Both the position numbers and the translations under genes were made by a program. Shown one piece after another: positions 42,669 through 50,955 of a stretch of DNA of 63,438 bases. Numbering within the stretch: the first letter of the stretch is position 1; the number at the start of each line of letters is the position of its first letter. The notes under the pieces were generated by a model. It worked only from the letters and a program-made list of their open reading frames with translations, had not been told where the DNA came from and made no database searches. Source of the DNA: Candidatus Magasanikbacteria bacterium CG11_big_fil_rev_8_21_14_0_20_39_34. GTDB lineage: Bacteria > Patescibacteriota > Patescibacteriia > Magasanikbacterales > UBA922. Location: NCBI GenBank assembly GCA_002787355.1, contig PCWN01000008.1:1-63438 (forward strand), in the 5' to 3' direction.

Positions 42669-44042
42669 GTGGTTTTTTCTTCTATTACATTCCTTTTCTT
42701 TTTCCTCCCGACTACACTGATCCTGTATTTTGTGGTCCCAAAAAAGTATAAAAATACTATTCTTTTGCTTTTAAGTCTCCTTTTTTATGCTTGGGGTGAA
42801 GGAATCTACATTGCCTTTCTTCTTTTGAGTATAGTAGGAAATTTTTTCTGTGCAAAAAAAATTTCACAAAAGGGAAAAGTTCCTTTATTTTTTGGAGTAC
42901 TTTTTAATATTCTGCTCCTTGGTGTACTCAAATACGCTTTGTTTTTTACGGAAACCCTAAATTCCGTCTTTCATCTTCATATTTCATCACCCCATATTCA
43001 TCTTCCCATTGGTATTTCATTTTTCACCTTTCAGGCACTCTCCTATATTATAGATGTTTACAGAAAAAAAATTCATGTCCAAAAAAGTATAACCAAATTA
43101 GGCCTCTATATATCACTATTTCCACAACTTATAGCAGGTCCAATTGTTCGGTATAGTGATATAGAATCAGAAATTGATACCAGAACTATAAACCTGCAAA
43201 AAGTAACCGAAGGAGCACAGCGCTTTATCATAGGACTTTCAAAGAAGGTTCTTATCGCCAATACCCTAGCATCCACGGCAGATCTTATTCTTGACGGCAA
43301 CACAGATTTGCTTTCCTCCCCCATTGCCTGGCTTGGGATACTCTGTTACACCTTTCAAATATATTTTGATTTTTCAGGATATTCAGATATGGCCATAGGA
43401 CTTGGAAAAATGTTTGGCTTCTCCTTTCCAGAAAATTTTCACTATCCCTACATAAGTACATCTATACGAGAGTTTTGGCAACGTTGGCACATTTCTCTTT
43501 CCTCTTGGCTCAAAGATTACCTCTATATCCCCTTGGGAGGAAATAGAAAAGGAATGTACAGAACATATGTAAACTTGATCATTGTATTTTTACTCTGTGG
43601 CCTTTGGCATGGTGCTGCATGGAACTTCATCCTCTGGGGTGGTTACTATGGCATATTTTTAGTCCTTGAACGCATAGGATTCATCCAAAATTTTCTCAAA
43701 AAGATCCCAAAACTTTTCCTCCATATATATGCTCTTCTTGTTGTGATAATAGGTTGGGTATTTTTTCGCATAGAAAGTATCCCACAGGCATTCCTTTATA
43801 TACAACATATGTTTACCTTTTCCGAATGGAACAACTTTGCTTCGCAATTACAATATTACTTTACACCAAAATTTTCTATCCTCTTTTTATGTGCAATACT
43901 TGCCTCAACCCCAATTGCGCAACTTGTAAAAAGAAAATATAGAATGTATTTCATACAACCTATCCTTATACTCCTTTTGCTTTTATGTTCACTGGAGTTA
44001 GCGTCAGGAAGTTATAATCCATTTATTTACTTTCGATTTTAA
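42669..44042 (+). CDS. MBOAT O-acyltransferase (AlgI-like)
   Basis: A 457-aa polytopic membrane protein with about ten hydrophobic segments (FSSITFLFFFLPTTLILYFVV and others). The MBOAT core shows FPQLIAGPIVRY, FDFSGYSDMAIGLGKMFGF and the catalytic His in LLCGLWHGAAWNFILWG. AlgI-type enzymes transfer acetyl groups across the membrane to exported polysaccharides. The next gene encodes an AlgJ/X-like partner, so the pair probably O-acetylates an envelope polymer such as the one built by the operon on the left (inference). Confidence 0.92.
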   Translation: MVFSSITFLFFFLPTTLILYFVVPKKYKNTILLLLSLLFYAWGEGIYIAFLLLSIVGNFFCAKKISQKGKVPLFFGVLFNILLLGVLKYALFFTETLNSVFHLHISSPHIHLPIGISFFTFQALSYIIDVYRKKIHVQKSITKLGLYISLFPQLIAGPIVRYSDIESEIDTRTINLQKVTEGAQRFIIGLSKKVLIANTLASTADLILDGNTDLLSSPIAWLGILCYTFQIYFDFSGYSDMAIGLGKMFGFSFPENFHYPYISTSIREFWQRWHISLSSWLKDYLYIPLGGNRKGMYRTYVNLIIVFLLCGLWHGAAWNFILWGGYYGIFLVLERIGFIQNFLKKIPKLFLHIYALLVVIIGWVFFRIESIPQAFLYIQHMFTFSEWNNFASQLQYYFTPKFSILFLCAILASTPIAQLVKRKYRMYFIQPILILLLLLCSLELASGSYNPFIYFRF

Positions 44043-44059
44043 GGTCCTCTATATTTCTT

Positions 44060-45133
44060 ATGAAAAAAATGGTCAGTATACTTTTCTTGGTCCTTTGCGG
44101 AGTAATAATTTTTACGCCATTTTTTTCTATGCCCTTCTTTAAAAACTCTGCTTCGGAAGAAAAACGAGAGAAGGCAACCTTTCCCTCATTCTGGCTCCGT
44201 GGCATTGCCAGTGCCAACTATTTTCGAGAAATGGATAACTTTTTACAAGATAATTTTGGTTTGAGAGAACAAATGGTAAAAATAAATAGTTTATTCAATC
44301 TACGTGTCTTACATACATCTTCCAATCCTTTCGTCCTCGTCGGAAAAAATGGATGGCTTTTTTATAATGCAGAAAATGCATATGAAAACTATAGTGGACA
44401 AGACCTTTTTACAAAAGAAGAATTAGCAAAGATAACAGAAATTCTTCTCACTACAAAAGAAAAGTTAGAAAACAAAAATATTAAATTTCTTTTTGTAATT
44501 GCCCCCAACAAGCACAGTATCTACTCAGACGAACTTCAAAAAATATTTCAAAGAAAAAATACCTTCACACAAACGGATCAAGTAGATACAATTCTTGAAG
44601 AAAATTCTATTCCCTACTTGGATCTTAGAAAGACACTCTCACAAAATGCACAAAAAATGCAACTGTATTACAAAACAGATACCCATTGGAATAATTTAGG
44701 AGCCTATCTTGCCTATAAAGAAATTTCAAAACAACTTAATTTTGCACCTTATGAATGGAGTTTTCAAATGGGAAGCAAATCCGGTGGAGACCTTTCTGCA
44801 TTTCTCTCTCTTAAAGAAAATATAATGGATACTCAAATTATTGCACATCCAAAATTTGAAGCAAAAGCAAAGCTTCTTCCTACCCTTTTTGAAAACCCAA
44901 AAAAAAATCATGACCTGTACACCTTTGGAACGCAAGACACTACACAACCAAAAGCCGTTGTATTCCGAGATTCATTTAGTAATGCCCTTGTCCCCTATTT
45001 ATCGGAACATTTTTCTCAAGTTTCTTATGTATGGACCTACAATGTTTTAGACTATATAATAGAAGAGGAACATCCCGATGTAGTTGTTGTAGAAATTGTA
45101 GAAAGATATCTCAATAAACTCCTTGAAGAATAA
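44060..45133 (+). CDS. AlgJ/AlgX-like SGNH O-acetyltransferase
   Basis: A 357-aa protein with an N-terminal membrane anchor (ILFLVLCGVIIFTPFF). The soluble domain has an SGNH-like catalytic set: FRDSFSNALVPYL (Ser) and DTHWNNLGAYLAYKEI (Asp-x-His). These are the features of AlgJ/AlgX proteins that pass acetyl groups to polysaccharides outside the membrane. It lies 17 nt after the AlgI-like gene, so it is probably co-transcribed and functionally paired with it. Confidence 0.85.
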   Translation: MKKMVSILFLVLCGVIIFTPFFSMPFFKNSASEEKREKATFPSFWLRGIASANYFREMDNFLQDNFGLREQMVKINSLFNLRVLHTSSNPFVLVGKNGWLFYNAENAYENYSGQDLFTKEELAKITEILLTTKEKLENKNIKFLFVIAPNKHSIYSDELQKIFQRKNTFTQTDQVDTILEENSIPYLDLRKTLSQNAQKMQLYYKTDTHWNNLGAYLAYKEISKQLNFAPYEWSFQMGSKSGGDLSAFLSLKENIMDTQIIAHPKFEAKAKLLPTLFENPKKNHDLYTFGTQDTTQPKAVVFRDSFSNALVPYLSEHFSQVSYVWTYNVLDYIIEEEHPDVVVVEIVERYLNKLLEE

Positions 45134-45166
45134 TCTCTCAAACATCTCATTCCTAATCATTCTCTT

Positions 45167-45670
45167 ATGAAACAAAAAATTCCTATTGCTATTGTCATTC
45201 TTCTTCTTGCACTTGGATTTTTAGGATATAGAAGCTTTCATATCAAACAGTCTGAAAAACACATAGATTCCATAAAACCAGAAATAGTAAAAAGTGAAGA
45301 AGAATGGAGAAAAATTCTTACACCAGAACAATACAATATCCTTCGAGAAAGTGGAACAGAACCTCCATTTTCAAGTCCGTTGTACCACAATGAGAAAAAA
45401 GGAATCTATGTGACAGCAGATTGTGATGAAGAAGTATTCAGTTCAGAACAAAAGTTTGACTCCAGAACCGGCTGGCCAAGTTTTTGGGCGCCTATCAAAG
45501 AAGATGCGGTGGTTTTGGTAGAAGATTGGAGTCTTGGTTATAAACGTGTAGAAATCCGAAGTAAGAAATGTAATAGCCATCTCGGTCACGTATTTGAGGA
45601 TGGTCCAAAGCCAACTGGCCTACGATACTGTATAAATGGTACCGCACTCAAATTTATTCCAGAGGAATAA
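45167..45670 (+). CDS. msrB: Membrane-anchored methionine-R-sulfoxide reductase
   Basis: A 167-aa protein. Residues 5-25 form a signal/anchor (IPIAIVILLLALGFLGY), then the MsrB domain follows: FDSRTGWPSFW, SHLGHVFEDGPKPTGLRYCIN with the catalytic Cys. The two zinc-site CxxC motifs have each lost their first Cys (TADC and SKKC), and the resolving-Cys position before GWPSF is Thr. The enzyme should still reduce methionine-R-sulfoxide but with a modified metal site. It acts on extracytoplasmic proteins. It follows the AlgJ-like gene by 33 nt. Confidence 0.9.
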   Translation: MKQKIPIAIVILLLALGFLGYRSFHIKQSEKHIDSIKPEIVKSEEEWRKILTPEQYNILRESGTEPPFSSPLYHNEKKGIYVTADCDEEVFSSEQKFDSRTGWPSFWAPIKEDAVVLVEDWSLGYKRVEIRSKKCNSHLGHVFEDGPKPTGLRYCINGTALKFIPEE

Positions 45671-45676
45671 ACCATC

Positions 45677-46825
45677 TCATGTTTTTTTTCGTGAAAAAAC
45701 ATATGCTGCCAAAGCAGTTGTTATTGGTACTGCAAAAATAAGGGAAATACTTCCCACCAACATCCGTGCAATCTCTTCAATCAAAATTTCACTGTTCAGT
45801 GTAAGCCAAATAGGTTGTTGATATATGTTGAATAAAAGAAGAAGTGGAAAGGATGCACCTGTGTAGGCTAGTACCAATGTATTCACAAGTGAAATAATAT
45901 GTTCTTTTCCGACTGAAAGTCCTCTTTTGTACAGTTCACCGAAAGAGAGACTGGAGTTTGCCTTATGTATTTCATCTACAGATGCCGCTTGCGCTGTAGT
46001 GATATCATCTAAAATTCCTAAAGTTCCAATAATGATTCCTCCCAAAAGAAGACCTTGCAAATTGATTTCTCCCTTTGGAGAAAACCTCAAATAAAACGCT
46101 TCTTCACTTCCCAAGCCAAAGAGTCTCATACTATGTACAGCAATATATGCCAAAAGCAATGAAATAAAAATTGTAACAATGGTAGAAAAAAAGGCAATAT
46201 GCGTCCGTGGCTTTATGCCATGTGCAACATAAATAGAAAAACAGGCTATAGCCATAGTACCTACAAAACTAATCAAGAAAGGATTCGAACCGGAGATAAT
46301 TTTGGGCACAATGAAATACATGATTACAAAAAAACTTAATCCCAAACCGATAAAAGCATGCATACCATGTTTTCCAGCAAAAATAAGTGCTACAAATATA
46401 AAGAAAAGAAAAAACCAAAGAAGTGCATGCAATCTATACACATCAGCGATATAATATGTTTCTTGTGTATCAAACTCATTCAAAGACCTCCCTACCACAA
46501 CCTTCTCTCCCATTTTTAAACCTAATTGATCCTCCGCGTTAGAACGAGACTCATACAATAAATTCAATTGTTTTCCCTTAAGATCACCATCAATAAGCTC
46601 CACTTTAACATTCTGAAAAAATGATTTCGTCCCAAATTCTTCCTTGATCTCCCCTTTTTGAACTTCAACTACTTTTGCCTTAAAGAAAACATCTGCAATG
46701 GGAGTAGAAACGTCTGGGCCATTCCCTAAAACAACTGTAGAGGTTGTCACTTCCTCTTGACTCGTAAATACTATCCCCGGGAAAAGAAAAAGACTCAGTA
46801 CAGCATAAATAATAAATTTTTTCAT
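45677..46825 (-). CDS. YibE/F-like membrane protein
   Basis: A 382-aa protein. A signal-like segment (FIIYAVLSLFLFPGIVF), an extracytoplasmic beta-rich domain of about 100 residues and at least seven C-terminal membrane helices are visible. The family core has GTLGILDDITTAQAASV and ANTLVLAYTGASFPLLLL-like stretches (NTLVLAYTGASFP here). YibE/F proteins are of unknown function and are found widely in Gram-positive and CPR bacteria. It is convergent with msrB. Confidence 0.85.
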   Translation of the reverse strand: MKKFIIYAVLSLFLFPGIVFTSQEEVTTSTVVLGNGPDVSTPIADVFFKAKVVEVQKGEIKEEFGTKSFFQNVKVELIDGDLKGKQLNLLYESRSNAEDQLGLKMGEKVVVGRSLNEFDTQETYYIADVYRLHALLWFFLFFIFVALIFAGKHGMHAFIGLGLSFFVIMYFIVPKIISGSNPFLISFVGTMAIACFSIYVAHGIKPRTHIAFFSTIVTIFISLLLAYIAVHSMRLFGLGSEEAFYLRFSPKGEINLQGLLLGGIIIGTLGILDDITTAQAASVDEIHKANSSLSFGELYKRGLSVGKEHIISLVNTLVLAYTGASFPLLLLFNIYQQPIWLTLNSEILIEEIARMLVGSISLIFAVPITTALAAYVFSRKKT

Positions 46826-46855
46826 ACATTCTTTGAAATTTTGTATAATGACAAT

Positions 46856-46916
46856 AGTATAGCGTTTTAGCTTCCTTCTTTCAACTCTTGACCAAAAAAG
46901 GGAAATTTACTATAAT
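46856..46916. promoter_or_regulatory. Divergent overlapping promoters for YibE/F and tRNA-Thr
   Basis: Leftward: TTGAAA (46884-46879), 17 nt, TATACT (46861-46856) for the YibE/F gene. Rightward: TTGACC (46888-46893), 17 nt, TATAAT (46911-46916) for the tRNA. The -35 boxes are only 3 bp apart, so the two units probably compete or are jointly controlled. Confidence 0.7.
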
Positions 46917-46931
46917 AAAGCACGTTAATAA

Positions 46932-47004
46932 GCCGTCATAGCTCAGTTGGTAGAGCGTATCCATGGTAAGGATAAGGTCCCCAGTTCAATCCTGGGTGAC
47001 GGCT
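46932..47004 (+). tRNA. tRNA-Thr (anticodon GGT)
   Basis: Complete cloverleaf: acceptor GCCGTCA/TGACGGC, anticodon stem TATCC/GGATA with loop ATGGTAA (anticodon GGT), T arm CCCAG/CTGGG, discriminator U. The 3' CCA is not encoded. It is followed by a rho-independent-type hairpin. Confidence 0.93.
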
Positions 47005-47021
47005 CAATATTTTCTGTAATA

Positions 47022-47078
47022 AAAAATCGCTGTATTAAGCGATTTTTGTTTTTGATATTGCTTTACCCTGAACCAAGG
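47022..47078 (+). terminator. tRNA-Thr terminator, first copy of a recurring module
   Basis: AAAATCGCT (47023-47031) pairs with AGCGATTTT (47038-47046), and a T tract follows. The bases after it (gaaccaaggtttgaact...) match the start of the modules at 48980 and 50849, but the -10 region is not preserved here. Confidence 0.8.
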
Positions 47079-47139
47079 TTTGAACTTGATGTACTAATTT
47101 TTAGAATTGTATTGGCACCAACATTAGTGTCAGCATATT

Positions 47140-48804
47140 TTAGTAGTTCAATAGAGAATCCCCCGTATTGATCGTTAAAACTGTGTGAATGTCAGGATTA
47201 AAGTTTGGATCAATCGTTTTAAGTCTATTCAATATTGCAATTCCTGAAGCACCACTTGGTTCAGCATCAATATTATTTTTTTTCAATTCATTCATTGCAC
47301 TACAAATTTCTTCATCAGTAACATGATAAACAGTATATTGAGTACGATGTCTTCCTTTTTTATCAATTGGTTCATGTCGTGTTAAAGCCTGCCCTTTGAC
47401 GAATAACTCTTCTGTGTCTACCCATATTGGTCCATAGAGCATTACTGCAATAGTATTTGGGTCACCACTACTCACTGGAATAACTTTTGTTTTCAGCTTA
47501 TGTTCATCTACATAATCAATCACTTCATTACACAAGATCCCTGCTCCAAAGGGCACAATAACATAGTCTGGGGAAAAACGAAGTTGTTGTTCAATGGCTT
47601 CAATAATAATATTAACATAGGCTGGACGATTTAACCCTTCTGTAATATCTACAAATTCACCAATTACTTTTTTATGTTTTTTTGCTAAATTTTCAATGTC
47701 TTTGGATCGGTAAATTTTCTTGCTAAGATCAATGGGAACAATTTCACAGGTGTCATGTAAATGGCCTATCACTTCTTTTGCTGTTACGACGGAACTACTT
47801 GTATCTGGACCAAAAGTTTTCTTTTCGAGTTTTGGAGGGATAAATGCCACAGCCCGTGAAACTTCATATCCAGCCATTTCATTTAGAAGCGATACATAAT
47901 ATCCCATTGATCTTGCTGTATTTCCATAGGAAATTGATCCAAATGTAATAGGCTTTGGAATTTTTCCTTGTCTAATTTCTTCCAACAGAGGACGAATCAT
48001 TTCATATGCGAGCCTGTCTTTGAAGGTGTGCGTTGGATTTTTACTTTCATCTTTGATCAAAAGATTTTTTATACCATAAATTGTCTCTCTTGGTACGATA
48101 ATGGGAGTATTCCCAGGTTTTACGACTTTTTCAGCTTGCTGAAGTTCATAGATGAGAGCTGCATCCCAAGTAGAAAGAAAAAACTCTTGATATCTTTCAC
48201 AAATTACTCCTGATTTTGTTTGAATAGCAATTGGGTGTTTTCCCCAAACCAATGTAATAACCCTATCTTTCAAGATTATCATACCCGTGGGTACATCTTT
48301 GTCTGTAAATCTGAATTTTAGTGTCTGTAAACTCAGATTCTGGTAGGTCTTTTCAATGACATCTTTTACCGATATTGACGCAATAGAACGATCATCCACA
48401 CCACGTTTGCCAATAGAATGATGAAAATCAAATAAAAATTGTCCAAGTTCTGAATCGTAGTACTCATTTTTAAAAGCAAATGACCAATAAAAATCATTGG
48501 CCTCAAGTGAACTTTCAATTTCCTTAAACATTGTACGAAAAGAACTGTGACCACTAAAAACAGTAACGAGTTTACTTCCTGCACTATCTAATATCTCGTC
48601 CTTTCTTTTAATTGAATAATACACACCTCGTCCTTGACCATGACGATAAACTAGACCAAGACTAAGTAGCTTTTGGAGAATCTGCTTGGCGGTAGGACGC
48701 GGCAAGCTTAATCTTTTTGAAATTTCTGCTACAGTGCCATTATCCTGAGTTTCTAGCAATTTCAAGACATTCTGTTGGTTAAGGGAAAATACATGATTAT
48801 GCAT
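47140..48804 (-). CDS. Winged-helix/TrmB-like regulator fused to a threonine-synthase-like PLP enzyme
   Basis: About 554 aa from ATG 48804. Residues 1-70 form a winged HTH (VAEISKRLSLPRPTAKQILQ, then GLVYRHGQGRGVYY). Residues about 75-210 resemble the effector domain of TrmB/PLD-like regulators (FWSFAFKNEYYDSE... WGKHPIAIQ). From about 215 on the protein is a fold-type II PLP enzyme: the Schiff-base Lys262 in NPTHTFKDRLA, the substrate loop SYGNTARS, and the phosphate loop VPFGAG. All PLP residues appear intact, so catalysis and DNA binding may coexist. The actual substrate (threonine-like?) is unknown. Confidence 0.8.
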   Translation of the reverse strand: MHNHVFSLNQQNVLKLLETQDNGTVAEISKRLSLPRPTAKQILQKLLSLGLVYRHGQGRGVYYSIKRKDEILDSAGSKLVTVFSGHSSFRTMFKEIESSLEANDFYWSFAFKNEYYDSELGQFLFDFHHSIGKRGVDDRSIASISVKDVIEKTYQNLSLQTLKFRFTDKDVPTGMIILKDRVITLVWGKHPIAIQTKSGVICERYQEFFLSTWDAALIYELQQAEKVVKPGNTPIIVPRETIYGIKNLLIKDESKNPTHTFKDRLAYEMIRPLLEEIRQGKIPKPITFGSISYGNTARSMGYYVSLLNEMAGYEVSRAVAFIPPKLEKKTFGPDTSSSVVTAKEVIGHLHDTCEIVPIDLSKKIYRSKDIENLAKKHKKVIGEFVDITEGLNRPAYVNIIIEAIEQQLRFSPDYVIVPFGAGILCNEVIDYVDEHKLKTKVIPVSSGDPNTIAVMLYGPIWVDTEELFVKGQALTRHEPIDKKGRHRTQYTVYHVTDEEICSAMNELKKNNIDAEPSGASGIAILNRLKTIDPNFNPDIHTVLTINTGDSLLNY

Positions 48805-48836
48805 ATAAAATATCTGTTTATATACGATTATATCCA

Positions 48837-48865
48837 ATTATATACACTTATACCGATTTTGTCAA
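48837..48865 (-). promoter_or_regulatory. Promoter with repeated operator-like boxes for the fusion gene
   Basis: Perfect TTGACA (48865-48860), 17 nt, perfect TATAAT (48842-48837). From the spacer to the start codon the minus strand repeats GTATATAA/GATATAAT/GTATATAA units about 10 bp apart. They overlap the -10 and transcript start, as expected for autorepression by the protein's own HTH. Confidence 0.75.
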
Positions 48866-48932
48866 GACCTTAGATGAACTTATGAACATAATGAACTTTC
48901 CAGAAGTGGTAATAAGCTACTAAATCCCCTAT

Positions 48933-49065
48933 TCCCAGTTCTAACATCCTCCGTTACTCGGCTCAATATTTTTGAGAAAAAAAATCGCTGTAATAAGCGG
49001 TTTTTGTTTTTTGCATTGTTGTACCGTTTACCGAGGTTTGAACTGATTCATTATTTTGATATACT
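48933..49065 (+). repeat. Second copy of the tRNA-end/terminator/promoter module
   Basis: It begins with a damaged copy of the tRNA-Thr 3' end (cccagttc..., then ggctcaatattttt), followed by an ATCGCT/AGCGGT terminator hairpin (48984-49001) and a promoter with TTGAAC (49038-49043), 16 nt and TATACT (49060-49065). The promoter serves the gene at 49088. The tail is nearly identical to the copy at 50905-50932. Confidence 0.7.
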
Positions 49066-49087
49066 CTATTACAAATAACCTATACCT

Positions 49088-49783
49088 ATGAACGACACCT
49101 TTACTATTGAGAAAATGGGGAAATTTCAAGTGGTGCGTGATGATCTCTACCAGGGAGGCACGAAGAGACGAGCTTTCAAAAAACTCATAAGCACTATACA
49201 AGAAGAAGAACTTGTATATGCTTGTGACTACTATGGACATGCTGCCTACGCCATTGCTCTTACTGCACAAGAAGTAAATAAGAAGGTCACCCTTTTTTAC
49301 CTGTCACCCAAAAAAGACACCGATATTTTTCAAAAGACAGTAGAAATGCCAAATGTGACCTACCATATCGTTGCAGACGCAGATACGCAAATCGAAGCGA
49401 GCAAAACTGCCATGGAATATGCCAAGCAGCATAATGCCCTTTTTTTACCAATAGGTCTTGACTTTCCTGCATTTGAATCAAAACTTACCGAAGTCGTTAA
49501 AGAAGCAAACATTCATGCCCCTGAAATTTGGTGCATGGGAGGATCTGGGACACTAAGTCGAGCACTCAAAAATGCTTATCCAGAAACACCCGTACATGTT
49601 GTAAGCGTTGGCACCGCGAACTTTTTTGGTGGTGGTAATACCGTGTATAATGCTCCTGAAAATCTGGATGAAGAAGCACAAAACAAACCTCCCTATCCAT
49701 CCAGCGCGCACTATGATGCAAAAACCTGGCAGTTTGTTGAAAAACATGCAAAAAATGGAGCTTGTATTTGGAATGTAGCGTAA
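49088..49783 (+). CDS. Fold-type II PLP enzyme (ACC deaminase/D-cysteine desulfhydrase-like)
   Basis: A 231-aa protein, shorter than typical family members (about 330 aa). It shows the opening VVRDDLYQGGTKRRAFKKL with the Schiff-base Lys, YACDYYGHAAYAIA in place of the usual substrate loop, and the phosphate loop MGGSGTLSRAL. ACC deaminase and D-cysteine desulfhydrase are related enzymes; the true reaction is unknown. It has its own promoter within the module upstream and a terminator hairpin. It lies next to the other PLP enzyme, which may indicate a shared amino-acid pathway (inference). Confidence 0.7.
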   Translation: MNDTFTIEKMGKFQVVRDDLYQGGTKRRAFKKLISTIQEEELVYACDYYGHAAYAIALTAQEVNKKVTLFYLSPKKDTDIFQKTVEMPNVTYHIVADADTQIEASKTAMEYAKQHNALFLPIGLDFPAFESKLTEVVKEANIHAPEIWCMGGSGTLSRALKNAYPETPVHVVSVGTANFFGGGNTVYNAPENLDEEAQNKPPYPSSAHYDAKTWQFVEKHAKNGACIWNVA

Positions 49784-49871
49784 ACTTACCAACCAATATA
49801 GTTGATCATTTACTCAAAACTGTTTTTTATGCTACTCGGACTCAGACGCGGGACCGTACAACTGAATTAAT

Positions 49872-49897
49872 ACTCCGACCAATGGCCGAAGTTTTTT
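49872..49897 (+). terminator. Terminator after the PLP enzyme gene
   Basis: ACTCCGACC (49872-49880) and GGCCGAAGT (49884-49892) form a stem with two mismatches, followed by a T6 tract. Confidence 0.6.
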
Positions 49898-49929
49898 AAA
49901 ATTGAATGAAAAAAAATGAGATAAAAAAA

Positions 49930-49962
49930 GTGCTCGGAGATCAAACCTCAGACATTGAGCAC
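49930..49962 (-). terminator. Terminator after the 241-aa gene
   Basis: GTGCTC (49930-49935) and GAGCAC (49957-49962) pair. Read leftward, a T7 tract follows. Confidence 0.6.
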
Positions 49963-49987
49963 ATAGAATCTACTACTCTCAGGAAGA

Positions 49988-50713
49988 CTATTCTTTGTTG
50001 GATCTAATGTAATCCTTAAGTTGTTTCACTTGTTCACCAACAAAGTCTGGTAGTTGATCCAGCCTGCCACCACCTTCAACATGCCGTACGATTTCTTGAT
50101 GAACCCTACGCGCCATATCATGGGCATCTGGGTCTGTTTGAGGATCGATTGACAAAGGATATACAACCTCAGCTCCCTGATCCTGATAACTCCTCAATAG
50201 CGCTGCATCATTTTCATTCGTAGCTAAAAATGATTTTTCTCCTTCAGAAAAATTCGAATGAACTACAATTCTATCTGCTCTTTGAATTTCTGGCGGAATA
50301 CTTACAAGAACATCATATTCATCAACATCAAGAACGCTCTCCATTTTGTCACCTAGCCTACGACCTGGCTTTTTATAGTCAGGTACTCCTTCCGTAGTAA
50401 TACGTATACCTTCTCCTCCAATATCAGAACCGCGAACCACGTACGTTGACACCACATCAACAAAAAATAATTCTCCTTTAGAATTCCTAACAAATCCTCT
50501 AAAATCGCCAGTGCTGGACTGGGGAATAAGATCGCCATCTTCACGATCTCTTCTGAAGATATCGTGGTATTCTTCCTCTGTAACAACCGGAAATCCGTGT
50601 CTAGTTTCTCTTTGTACGAACTCTGTACCTTGTCCTGACCCATGCTCTAAACATGGAGATGCCTTTCCACATTGGGAACAATGACCAGTTTCGTGTGCTT
50701 TACCTTCTTTCAT
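49988..50713 (-). CDS. Hypothetical protein with N-terminal Cys-rich motif
   Basis: A 241-aa, soluble, acidic protein. The N-terminus has a zinc-ribbon-like half-site (HCSQCGKASPC). The centre is beta-rich (GFVRNSKGELFFVDVVSTYVV) and the C-terminus helical (VEGGGRLDQLPDFVGEQVK). No known family is recognised. Its G+C is mildly higher than that of its neighbours. It has a consensus promoter and its own terminator. Confidence 0.6.
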   Translation of the reverse strand: MKEGKAHETGHCSQCGKASPCLEHGSGQGTEFVQRETRHGFPVVTEEEYHDIFRRDREDGDLIPQSSTGDFRGFVRNSKGELFFVDVVSTYVVRGSDIGGEGIRITTEGVPDYKKPGRRLGDKMESVLDVDEYDVLVSIPPEIQRADRIVVHSNFSEGEKSFLATNENDAALLRSYQDQGAEVVYPLSIDPQTDPDAHDMARRVHQEIVRHVEGGGRLDQLPDFVGEQVKQLKDYIRSNKE

Positions 50714-50743
50714 ACTATTACATTTAAAATTAACATCAATTTT

Positions 50744-50772
50744 ATTATATATCTGGACTTTTTTTTTGTCAA
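50744..50772 (-). promoter_or_regulatory. Promoter of the 241-aa gene
   Basis: TTGACA (50772-50767), 17 nt, TATAAT (50749-50744); 31 nt before the start codon. Both hexamers are perfect. Confidence 0.8.
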
Positions 50773-50848
50773 AAAATATCTTTCCTTAGACACCTCCACA
50801 ATTCCAAATTCTGACATATTCATCACCCGAATCCTTTTTTCAAATTAA

Positions 50849-50932
50849 AAAATCGCTGCAATAAGCGATTTTTGTTTTTAGCTTATTGTATCCTTGACCC
50901 AAATTTGAACTGATTCATTATTTTGCTATACT
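50849..50932 (+). repeat. Third copy of the terminator/promoter module
   Basis: A hairpin of AAAATCGCT (50849-50857) and AGCGATTTT (50864-50872) is followed by a promoter with TTGAAC (50905-50910), 16 nt, TATACT (50927-50932). From TTGAAC on it matches the copy at 49038 almost base for base for about 40 bp. It drives the gene at 50956. Confidence 0.8.
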
Positions 50933-50955
50933 CTACTAAAACATAATATTCTTCT

